In this document: piece by piece, positions 19,801-25,154 of the stretch
How positions within the stretch are numbered: the stretch's first letter is position 1
How the letters are laid out: every line of letters starts with the position of its first letter
Virus record (IMG/VR): IMGVR_UViG_3300005582_000023
Span: 1-42,218 of that record
Direction: 5' to 3' (one strand)
DNA length: 42,218 nucleotides
Source of the DNA: a virus
The notes under the pieces: generated by a model
Database searches by the model: none
What the model saw: only the letters and a program-made list of their open reading frames with translations
Told to the model about the DNA's origin: nothing
Position numbers and translations under genes: made by a program

Positions 19801-22539
19801 ATGACGCCTCTTGAGCAGAATACGTTCTTGGAGCGGTCGGGCAAGTTGACTGACCCGGCTGACCGTGCACTCGTGCTGGAGGTCTTCAACGCGCAACTGG
19901 CACAGAATGAAATAGTTGGCGGGATGATTAACAAAGCGGAGCGACACCGGGATGATGTCATGCTGGCGAGGTTGGCCTCGAAGCGCGGTGCTGGCACGGT
20001 TTCACTAGAGCAAGCTAGAGCACAAGGGAAGCTGGTGGGAGACTGGGCGGAGGCTAGTTTCGTGGGGGATATCGTCACGGCGAGTGACCTAGCGAACCGG
20101 ATGGCTACGGAGATACCCCAGGATGTGAGGAACGAAATGGTGGAGTTGGCTCAAGCCTTGGTCACACCGAGGATGGAGGCTTATAATACGAGGCAGCGTG
20201 GTATCGGATACTGGATGCCAGAGCGCCGGTTCGGCCAGTGGGGTCTTTACTATAAGGACCAGAATGGAGACGTGCAACGGCATTACTTCCAGCAAGCTAA
20301 AGACCTTGAGACGTTCAAAGCACGCGCGAGGGTTAAGGATGATGACGTTATCAAGCTGATCGGCCCTGCCGAGTCTGAGCCGAACTTCGGTGCTAACCCG
20401 GCGCTGTTCGCAGCCTTAGACGAGGCGCAGGCAAAGCAGGTCGCGGCAGTTCGTAAGCATCTTGGTGACGCCGCAGCGGACTTCTTGCAGAAAGAGGGCC
20501 ACTTCACGGCGCATGTTGTAGGTAACCTGCAGGCTGCTAACCCGACGTCGACCTCGCTCAAGCGCACCTTCGGAGCGACTCGCCAGTTCCTCACGATGAG
20601 CGATGTCCAGCAGCAGTATATTGAAGCTGCGGTTAATTCGATCAAGAATCGCACGGTCCAAGCGGAGAACGAGTTGATCTTGGGGGATCAGAGTTTCGCT
20701 ATGCAACCCGAATCGAAGATTCTGGTTCGTCAACACGTCGACCAGTTCCTCAAGAAGGATTCGGAGTTTGGACGGAAGGTGCAGATGGCGAACTTCGTCT
20801 ACTTCATGGGAGGCAACATCTCGAGTATGGTGCTAGAACCCTTCCAACAGTTGATGGCTCTGGCTCCCGTCTTGACGCACAATGGTGCCGGCCTCGCTGG
20901 TGGGTATAAGTTGATAGCTGACGCTAACGCGCTGTGGGCGAAAGCGAAGATGTCGGGGTCGTTCGGTAACCCCGATTATGACGCCGCGATGAAACAATGG
21001 AGGCAGCAAGGTGACGCGGACAATGGTATCTACGCTGAGTTGAATCACAATGAAGACTTGAATCTGGTGAATACTATCCGCCAGAGCGGTGGCTTCTCGC
21101 AGTTCTCTCCGTATGACTTGTTGAAGAATAAAGTCTACGCGCTGGCGAACTTTGCCACGAAGTTCTATCTTCGAGTGCCGGCTTATAACAGCGAGATCGC
21201 GTTGCTGGCTTCTTACAAGCTGTTGAGGTCACAAGGATTGCCACATGAAGAAGCGACCAAGCAGGCGGTGTTCTTGAAAGAGGGCGCGATGTTCGGTGGT
21301 GGCAAGCGCAACCGGCCTGTGGGACTATTCGGCTTTAATAGGACGGCGGCACAGGTGATGAGTTCTCTGCAAGGTTACAGTCTCGGCATGACCTCCCTCA
21401 TGGGGCAACTCATTCGCGAGTCTCTCGGTGGCAAGGGTAGTGGGTTGAGCCCGGCTCAGATCACACAGTCTCGGAAGGCTGCCGCACAGATGCTGATGAC
21501 GCAGTTCGCTGCGGCTGGTGCCCTCGGTATGCCGTTCATGGCGGCAGCCCTCACAGGGCTACAAAAGATGTTCCCTGGGACGAATCCTGAACAAGCGACG
21601 CGGGACTTCTTGGACGACTTCGATAAAGAGGACAAAGCGATGGGTGGGGTGGTAGGGACGTTCCTAGCGAAGGGTCTCCCAGCGTTGATGAGTAACGGGC
21701 CGGATATGTCCTCGCGCTTTGCCCTTGGTGGAGTGCTCGGGGTAAACCCGTACAATGGGTGGACCCTAGCGAACCTAGCTGGCCCCTCTGTCAGCCTTGT
21801 GACGAACATTTTCAACGCAGGGCGTGAGGCCGCTATGACAGGTGACCCGGCAGCGTTGAAACCAATGATGCCGATAGGGTTGCAGAAGATGTACGATGCT
21901 GCGACACAAGGGTCGTCGTTTAAGGACGCAAAAGGACGTATGTTGGCGGAGGATTTGACGGGGACCGAGCAAGTTGCACGGTTTGCTGGCTTTACTCCGA
22001 ATAGAGTAGCCGAGACGAGAGATACCACAAGGTTGGCCAAGATTAACGAATCCGCAGCAAGGGAGCGCACCACGCGCCTTGCTAACCAGTTGGCCGACCT
22101 ATACCAAGCCGGAGAAGTTGAGAGAGTGAGGGAGAAGATTCTGGACCTAGAACCGCACGAACAATCCACAATGGTGCAAGCAGTCGCCTCCCGGTTAGAA
22201 CAGAAGACGATGCCTGTCGACCCGAGAACGATTGGTTCTCGGATGAGTTTAAGGTCTCAACAGGAATTGTTCCGCCTGATGCAGACCGGGAGAGTGCAAC
22301 TACCCACGCAGCAGGAAAGGATGATGCTACATGGGCAGGTTGCGATGGGACTAGCTATACCTGGGACACAACCGCCTTCCAACCGCTCTATGGGTAGAGC
22401 CGCCGCTATTGACATGCTGCAACAACAGTCGCCGGCTTTGTCTAAGGAGGCGGCGTCCCTGCTGCTGGACCGGCACTCGAGGTTGAGCCCCCAAGCTCGG
22501 TCTGATATGTTTCCGGGAGATACAGCCACCGGGCTATGA
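10870..22539 (+). CDS. Large polyvalent protein: three zincin motifs, embedded Dam methyltransferase, repeated LESRG tags
   Basis: This 3889-residue protein takes up over a quarter of the window. It matches the 'large polyvalent protein' class: multi-domain phage proteins thought to be packaged and injected with the genome to act early in the host. Visible in order: an N-terminal helical part; a Gly/Ala-rich hydrophobic segment at about 107-145 that could insert in a membrane; a long region without recognisable motifs; zincin 1 with HEATH at 1306-1310 and a downstream SLQELAADLF; zincin 2 with HEIQH at 1900-1904, followed by EGFAKGS and ESRDVQARRDMS as in polyvalent metallopeptidases; a DNA adenine methyltransferase core with motif I DAFMGTG (2177-2183) and catalytic DPPY (2320-2323); zincin 3 with HEMFH (2680-2684) and a later EFSAD; and a helical C-terminus resembling an LPD38-type region (MGGNISSMVLEPFQQLMALA). 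The pentapeptide LESRG occurs at 2135, 2394, 2502 and 2866. Parts of the gene between about 16400 and 19350 are markedly poorer in G+C than the rest. The gene is coupled to the preceding one by an ATGA overlap, and its 3' end overlaps the convergent helicase gene by 98 nt. The host targets are unknown; roles in protecting or modifying the injected DNA and cleaving host proteins are inferred. Confidence 0.85.
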   Translation: MNQPFTYGELLAKHAKVSQDPEFKDISLPDYAAAMNEITGSQNYDQGLKDDFVRRASHKVDEAIDWTGLPQGFQSVGEGLTSMLGGGPEYQEAVGHAFRGLPRTLGEIGVGVGAAALATAAAPVAIPAGGIAAGGIALGTMAGLTGARTYGETGSVPQAGVSAATMLAGMKASQMVGQPILRAMGAPTAAEFAGKVAPEFAAKVGASFAPKEIGEMLVASNYPQQIARITGMIGSQVPVNELGAGISRRMQEGEWRMPTGPEFVASTASLLPFLGYDMVRGVQNPMRTFNKQVKPALQDSFVQRGVADYVAKHGEMPPDNQIAALAREAEILPPLTGPNFKIGDDGRFEAKFNSTAEATEWAQSHASRFDGFDLEARNGITYLKVKPKDVADFLELTGNNENNSFLESRNKSFTYQDAGAENVMATVMKYKQRFMDAVNEGKPEGQRISEIDLVDDELVRHISDAHRQFEQEQMAAKTKARPTQDDIINRAIKINTVETEFGRDLAVKIDPAYLAMEQESVARENQRAADLAADAEAVQLMNSDPAMKAKGEFASNWYEKERGVGARKETVMESGQHGRTTTATVGQSTPEQLAIDKTIATKEGLLRGIPKDDLFAQKAADDLRAEITALQEKRATLGDPEKVETVDEKVTYNEDGDPVNEKGEVIDENADEVITGGSYGANSGVRPATPGVSEALIRAAVKYPGQVIINPEGMPRDPSELAFTSYLQGTRKRAEAAYKAQDAQAKSTGIVQRFGADEASAKAYAEQRQTGRSEAEVAANVKFEAVKDKNGEWAVRALDQNAIRSFEGKWQTERGDWADTEMESMIAQFVGKLEEGAQVEVAAERGVHDLNDIRDPAIKVMRYQATVNNVASAMNDGLLHRELIRVLNLERNRKQDSELKKAKARVLQYIDFIRKGGNLTWKIVHKPAMREVFRTTDRAEAEQYIQDRLTQADVGKTIGSRGEGLTVRDYQFTTERAENNYNVLEEAIMNQFGDQVSVGYKVMEKPKDVVEVPGKGGKSGRRGFLTVELQGDLEGFNKQLLALSARTGVDYGGFVNEANADRSGRLNERRTNGLSPAEEILAALQAVGKQFQDPRKLYERPKGDFGFLPKPYWELSRDEKGRVTAHRLGLNDPETGAYIPAHEAVKTVKRGMDLAVPAGPGVMVKQRDGTMKEHKGNWATLVDDIFKSEGVVSFADFVSVMKQSLEKDRNAQTGPQIDHYNRVLDMLLNKGNERNWAPNIPVGVAMAKELGHAGPDGLINGVFGWYNHSRDTLQSTGMLLSPYYVHPRTGKVYQMSALEFLPHLIHEATHGNVAHGFDVDPVLKAQGIALVLHLKKQLKLDSAWASITGAEPRTISALRDPNREDYVSLQELAADLFTDESLMRTLRGMRDDPTLGGNPKPMNNLFNRVMDWIKSYLLKVFPSGKGESVVDGASLYDRLANYTARAMEVSDSRVRMEYKGDVYSAIAKEIFGSSRVDLLGSRRPEPSERTGDSGVGRVVGGKEPVKTAGLGWSRTIGDATRPKTAEDYTQYAKARNVQTKAEQAAADAERARIEADPNRPRRLVKVKQVEPTPSEELAKQRTDALRAELQKEYPDSKKWTIIVTPPEKSKSGLVSWEGGRVEVRSKTEYQPIPTVDLKGDNELPGVIRAQGKKTIPESSKNIEEDNGPQLIDQPLQFAQTIVQEGPAGERVAYTRVERPSGEFKMGAYREMISSVEGTEPVPAGPKSVPPAEKDRGPGLSAEDEAKVKARWPMGTSEVEGGLRSYIGANANVLNSSRLTAETMLKAGRSPEEVRQVTGWFKGKYDQKMRWEVPDNSSKLTGFWESLSEKKLLGANESRKLSEVFDHPALYQAYPELRDVNVTKQRGFLDFMGAVQGWYNSDTNTINVTPNAKDARSTLLHEIQHWIQTKEGFAKGSNTETAMKGLTLQQKQAVMDRIQAKAPELIKALEDRVRRLGKDIDLLQQVDPVRFAMTTTLIQEANARFNSAVQAKTASKTPETEAAVTEAYKEYVKRQDELTAVLGIPKNEKLAHWDYFYHAQFAKSLEAFQQTMRTKQIEGELDLLDQNEMVSTMHTSEEAFAKAVKAFDLSHELYSRVAGEIESRDVQARRDMSLDELDKVGPYSSEAIDVKDSIMLESRGLLQALPVRPVIGQKGPWLTPENQGLLKSLMEGSNRVVDAFMGTGKMSVAARLLGFQGQVVANEIHGVPASVLSRLTPELVTQAEQLAKQLEPLVSKPKEYNALVAAHPDKELARFVGSQANYMGRSLDKSPVHVPASNQAYQLRSLGKRLKAWLDSEISVTQGDGFKLAAEAQAGDFVIFDPPYVGTDTYRVNRQTDGLTEIAQAVGNGAKVLYFNAYSPELVKGLKDLGLKVKREQIGTVDTVVAHSAIETQALESRGGLGQEPVPATQFTVMTKDGPIEAKSFGRTVFSEQATGKGARIDNPNWKPESAPAELTPAAVKVKDGWLVGWLKPDGSFVTSNNLPRPTWEDASFEIGIRDTNALESRGPITVPEVTRALKHGTTAMIDKREESGRLWFKGEPFILGSVRPQKEGEYGWWSLSTKDLQRMAEELGTKEDLFANQVKSTPQITSAYPTLVEALAYQGMSKQEARKGALLIGRFSTVFRAVPGYGATVVGRSTSKDSLGFAWPSEGKVGLNPEAIADSANTTAGRFMLLREVFIHEMFHPADVKGTALAGIFDQLKTADARRDVLIASSYLNKGEFQGRTRQEAIEDSMEFSADLAANLVPSLLSGNPTAVMYNAATLLGPEVQQALFMEGIMHRKAMEIFSSKLAEKGQAEWAVPLTKEIQAYMKSFDEIQRDTEMFHVMRGLWPDAFMPEVMEVASQVETNGRRQLYAASKETLQESVLESRGMLRAEIGLSNNAKFSWWNKTLANFNRLADQFPILRPHWDMLHSASAQAQNATMDLKLIMAGQYQAGKYKSDARSKRWRQFNMTPRLLEAHDKLVMLANQMGDTANVRMTPLEQNTFLERSGKLTDPADRALVLEVFNAQLAQNEIVGGMINKAERHRDDVMLARLASKRGAGTVSLEQARAQGKLVGDWAEASFVGDIVTASDLANRMATEIPQDVRNEMVELAQALVTPRMEAYNTRQRGIGYWMPERRFGQWGLYYKDQNGDVQRHYFQQAKDLETFKARARVKDDDVIKLIGPAESEPNFGANPALFAALDEAQAKQVAAVRKHLGDAAADFLQKEGHFTAHVVGNLQAANPTSTSLKRTFGATRQFLTMSDVQQQYIEAAVNSIKNRTVQAENELILGDQSFAMQPESKILVRQHVDQFLKKDSEFGRKVQMANFVYFMGGNISSMVLEPFQQLMALAPVLTHNGAGLAGGYKLIADANALWAKAKMSGSFGNPDYDAAMKQWRQQGDADNGIYAELNHNEDLNLVNTIRQSGGFSQFSPYDLLKNKVYALANFATKFYLRVPAYNSEIALLASYKLLRSQGLPHEEATKQAVFLKEGAMFGGGKRNRPVGLFGFNRTAAQVMSSLQGYSLGMTSLMGQLIRESLGGKGSGLSPAQITQSRKAAAQMLMTQFAAAGALGMPFMAAALTGLQKMFPGTNPEQATRDFLDDFDKEDKAMGGVVGTFLAKGLPALMSNGPDMSSRFALGGVLGVNPYNGWTLANLAGPSVSLVTNIFNAGREAAMTGDPAALKPMMPIGLQKMYDAATQGSSFKDAKGRMLAEDLTGTEQVARFAGFTPNRVAETRDTTRLAKINESAARERTTRLANQLADLYQAGEVERVREKILDLEPHEQSTMVQAVASRLEQKTMPVDPRTIGSRMSLRSQQELFRLMQTGRVQLPTQQERMMLHGQVAMGLAIPGTQPPSNRSMGRAAAIDMLQQQSPALSKEAASLLLDRHSRLSPQARSDMFPGDTATGL
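17269..19479 (+). repeat. Four LESRG pentapeptide-coding repeats between polyvalent protein modules
   Basis: The codons for LESRG start at 17272, 18049, 18373 and 19465. Copies 2 and 3 are preceded by Ala codons and share an exact 17-bp DNA block (GCTCTCGAAAGCCGTGG); copy 1 differs slightly and copy 4 uses other codons (CTTGAAAGTCGC). A degenerate LESRN lies at residues 406-410. The four copies delimit, in order, zincin module 2, the methyltransferase, a roughly 100-residue module and zincin module 3. They could be linker scars of module insertion or protease sites. Confidence 0.6.
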
Positions 22540-23683
22540 CCTCTCCGGTCTTCGCGTTCTTCTGATCGACCTGGATTACTTGGCCGACCTTGACGAGGTG
22601 CTGAATTAGCTGGAGCAACTCCGGGGTTGTGGCGTCCCGCCAGAGTTCCATCTCCGCGGTCTTCTGACGGAGTTTGCCTCCACTCCCACGAATCATGATG
22701 AGCAGGCGGTTCGAGAGGGCGTTGAGTTCGTTGCGGCCTGTGCCTTCAAAGACTGCCAACATCTCTTTCTCCACTCGACTTTCCAGCAGGGCCACCGCAG
22801 CCTTGAAGGCGTCAACCCGGAGGATTAGTTCCGGTTTCTCGGAGAGCGTCAGAAGCATTGCTAACTTAAACGCCATGATGTGCTTGCTCGATAGGTAGCC
22901 CTGTCGGATGAAGTTGGTTTCTTTACCAACCTCAGCGTGGAGAGCGTCATACCACGGGGTGTACCATTCTATAAAACCTGGTTCGGGGATAAACTCTCCG
23001 ACTAGGTTTTCTAGCGTTTCGGCATAAGCGAGGCACGCATTACGGGCGGCTTGTGCCTCCTTGGTAATCTTCGGCCACGCGATAGGTTTGGAACGCTCCG
23101 TCTGCTTGACAAACATAGCGCGACGGCAGATGCCACCCGTGAGCACTGAGCTTTTCAGATACTTTGAGATAGCGTCATTTGTCGTGCAAGCGATGAGGTT
23201 TAGGTAGGGTGCCACAACCTCGTTAACCCCGCGACCGATGGTGCGGGCTTTGTAAATGCCGACTTTGTCATAGATCGTCGTGAGGAAGTCGATCATATGT
23301 TCGGCGTTTTGCGTATTAGTCCCGAGGAAGTGCGTCAACTCAGTGAGGCACAGTGTCAGCGGGCTGTAGGTTACCGGACTGCCGTCAGGACCGATGAAGG
23401 TACGAGCACAGTCTTGAGCCATTTCTTGCACGACGGCTTCTTTCGTCGCAGCGTCACAAGAGATAGGCACTTTCCCGTAGTCGACCAGCAGGTCTTGAGC
23501 CATCACCATAGCGGTGGTTTTCCTCCCGCCAGGTGCTGCTACGAAGACAACATAGAGGTTGGGGTAGTAGATGAAGTAACCGTTGTTGACCCACACCCGG
23601 CGGCCTACGATGGAGGCGAGAGAGACCAGAGCCGACCAGACGTCGAAGTTCTCGGGTGACTCACAGCCTGCCGCGTAGGTCAT
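22442..23683 (-). CDS. DUF3987-type replicative helicase/primase ATPase
   Basis: The protein has a P-loop AAPGGRKTT (residues 57-65 counted from the upstream ATG at 23707) preceded by a SLASIVGRRVWVNNG strand-turn region, and an acidic LCLTELTHFLG segment compatible with Walker B. This arrangement is typical of DUF3987 proteins, which occur in phage replication modules as helicase or primase-helicase ATPases. I place the start at the second Met (23683, MTYAAGCESPENFDVW), because it overlaps the stop of the upstream small gene as ATGA like its operon neighbours; starting at 23707 would give 421 residues instead of 413. The last 98 nt are antisense to the end of the polyvalent protein gene. It presumably unwinds DNA ahead of the phage polymerase encoded upstream. 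Confidence 0.75.
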   Translation of the reverse strand: MTYAAGCESPENFDVWSALVSLASIVGRRVWVNNGYFIYYPNLYVVFVAAPGGRKTTAMVMAQDLLVDYGKVPISCDAATKEAVVQEMAQDCARTFIGPDGSPVTYSPLTLCLTELTHFLGTNTQNAEHMIDFLTTIYDKVGIYKARTIGRGVNEVVAPYLNLIACTTNDAISKYLKSSVLTGGICRRAMFVKQTERSKPIAWPKITKEAQAARNACLAYAETLENLVGEFIPEPGFIEWYTPWYDALHAEVGKETNFIRQGYLSSKHIMAFKLAMLLTLSEKPELILRVDAFKAAVALLESRVEKEMLAVFEGTGRNELNALSNRLLIMIRGSGGKLRQKTAEMELWRDATTPELLQLIQHLVKVGQVIQVDQKNAKTGEVIARWLYLPETYQTELGGSTSSAGPAAGTPPP

Positions 23684-23871
23684 GAAGTTTGATATGAAGG
23701 ACGGCATCGAGTGGCGTATAGTAGAGGTGGATAGGTGCTGTTGGGATGGATGATAGGCCGGTCACGCTTGATGAGTGCTTGCAACGCGAGGGCGTGTAGG
23801 CTTTCCGAGGTGCTAGTAGAGCGGACAAGACGCTCTAGGTCTAGCCGCGATCTGGAGTCTAATGGGTTCAT
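23680..23871 (-). CDS. Small basic protein between ligase and helicase genes
   Basis: This 63-residue protein has an N-terminal charged helix (SRSRLDLERLVRSTS and HALALQALIKRDRP) and a C-terminal Tyr/Pro-rich tail. Its ATG overlaps the ligase stop as ATGA and its own stop overlaps a Met codon of the helicase ORF in the same way, so it is a coupled member of the replication operon. It could be an accessory factor for the helicase, but no family is recognised and that function is a guess. Confidence 0.55.
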   Translation of the reverse strand: MNPLDSRSRLDLERLVRSTSTSESLHALALQALIKRDRPIIHPNSTYPPLLYATRCRPSYQTS

Positions 23872-24752
23872 TCTATCGGTGAGGTGAGGTCATATCTAAT
23901 GCCGCGGAAGACGGGGCATCGTGGTGCTTCTAGGGCACCGTAGGGTTGATGTTTGTAGGTGACAAGCGAGCCGATTAAAGAGGCTCTAGTTTCCCAAAGC
24001 AGTGCCCTCTCCGCCGACGTAAAGCCCGTACCGATATTGAACTCGGTACCAGACTTCGGGTCACGGCATCGTAGAGCACCAAGCACGCCAGAAGGTCGTA
24101 ACCCAGCCTGCTCTTTGGAGCGTTTGAGGAGCCCGAGTTCGTTGATTTGCGGGACGTTTTCATTATGTTGTAGTTCTACACAGTCGATGATAATTGCTTC
24201 GCAGTCTTCGAAGCGTTTTAGCTTTAGCAGTTTCTGTTCTCGAAGGGTGGACCGTCCCTCCTTGTAGGTTGATTCCGGTGAGCGCATACAGACACCTTCG
24301 TAGCCGGAGGCTAGGCACTCCTGCTCGAAGATTTCCAGTTCGGTGGGGTTAGTAATCATCCGTTGCGGAATGATCTTGCACCATTCGGGAGCGTTGAGCA
24401 GCAGGTTGGTGAGCATCGTGAGGCGATGCACGTAGGGCAGAGTTTCCACGGCTCCGTCTATCCGGTCAAAGACGAGATAGTGGAAGGTTGGTGCACCGTC
24501 GAAGGACATCACCGCGCTTTGTGTCTCGTGAAAGGTTGAGTTCGGTAGGACTATCTCGCCGTCGAGACCGTCAGGGAGGGTCATAAGACTCTCTCGGACG
24601 TGGTCATTCGGGATGGTTTTGAAGGAGCGGGTGTAGACTTGACCTTCGAGCTTGAGACATCGGATACCGTCAATCTTGGGCGAACACAAGAGAGGGTATC
24701 GGAGGCTGTGGATGTCAGCGACTTTAGCCGCGAGGATTGGACGGGTGATCAT
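23868..24752 (-). CDS. ATP-dependent DNA ligase
   Basis: The 294-residue enzyme seals nicks using ATP. The adenylation motif I is KIDGIR, with Lys26 as the AMP-accepting residue; motif III is HYLVFD, motif IV is YEGVCMR and motif V is LLKLKRF. After these comes a C-terminal OB-type region ending with GTGFTSAERALLW and KHQPYGALEAPRCPVFRGIR. Length is typical of small phage ligases that lack an N-terminal DNA-binding domain. It overlaps the preceding 59-residue ORF by 29 nt and is coupled by ATGA to the next small gene. It likely joins Okazaki fragments during phage replication and acts with the repair genes of this operon. Confidence 0.9.
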   Translation of the reverse strand: MITRPILAAKVADIHSLRYPLLCSPKIDGIRCLKLEGQVYTRSFKTIPNDHVRESLMTLPDGLDGEIVLPNSTFHETQSAVMSFDGAPTFHYLVFDRIDGAVETLPYVHRLTMLTNLLLNAPEWCKIIPQRMITNPTELEIFEQECLASGYEGVCMRSPESTYKEGRSTLREQKLLKLKRFEDCEAIIIDCVELQHNENVPQINELGLLKRSKEQAGLRPSGVLGALRCRDPKSGTEFNIGTGFTSAERALLWETRASLIGSLVTYKHQPYGALEAPRCPVFRGIRYDLTSPIE

Positions 24753-24903
24753 TCTTTTTGTTCTTATTGGCTACACGTGCGTAGAAGGTTTCGATAACGG
24801 TGTAGAGCGTTATGTCCTTTTTGGTATAGAGGCGACCAAGTTCAGCTCGCACTTCAGCGATAGAACAGGTACGCATGAGTTGGATTAGTTCGTCAGGGTT
24901 CAT
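24724..24903 (-). CDS. 59-residue protein upstream of ligase
   Basis: The ORF reads MNPDELIQLMRTCSIAEVRA and continues with a LYTKKDITLYTVIETFYARV helix, ending in a basic KNKKNDHPSNPRG tail. It is below 60 codons and easily missed. Its ATG overlaps the stop of the upstream 84-residue gene (ATGA) and its 3' end runs 29 nt into the ligase gene, so it is tightly coupled in the operon. The helical and basic character would fit a small DNA- or protein-binding factor, but no family is recognised. Confidence 0.6.
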   Translation of the reverse strand: MNPDELIQLMRTCSIAEVRAELGRLYTKKDITLYTVIETFYARVANKNKKNDHPSNPRG

Positions 24904-25154
24904 AGTTGGTTGTTTAGTAGTTTATGGAGCTTCTGGTTTTCTTCTCTAAGGTTCGCCTTTTCGACAAGATGTCGAGCGTTGGCCTCACGGAGGCGTTGGA
25001 TTGAGCGGAGTGGAGTTGCATTTTCGATTGTAGTGAGCCTCTTATCAAGGACGTTGAGCATGGTTATTATGGTTTTGTTTTGACTGTCTATTTGTTTGCA
25101 GTAAGCTAGGATGGTGTCGGCTGTGGAGAGGATGTCGGCAGGGGTTAGTTTCAT
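24900..25154 (-). CDS. Small coiled-coil protein downstream of DNA polymerase
   Basis: The 84-residue protein is helical throughout: LTPADILSTADTILAYCKQ, KTIITMLNVLDKRLTTIEN and a C-terminal heptad-rich stretch (HLVEKANLREENQKLHKLL) that looks like a short leucine zipper. It starts with an ATGA overlap at the polymerase stop and ends with an ATGA overlap into the next gene, so it is translated as part of the polymerase operon. A structural or polymerase-accessory role is possible, but the function is unknown. Confidence 0.6.
   Translation of the reverse strand: MKLTPADILSTADTILAYCKQIDSQNKTIITMLNVLDKRLTTIENATPLRSIQRLREANARHLVEKANLREENQKLHKLLNNQL

Noticed and set aside
21456-22169. 237-codon minus-strand frame at the end of the polyvalent gene
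   Set aside because: It is antisense to the continuous polyvalent frame, rich in Ser/Ala/Arg, and lacks motifs.
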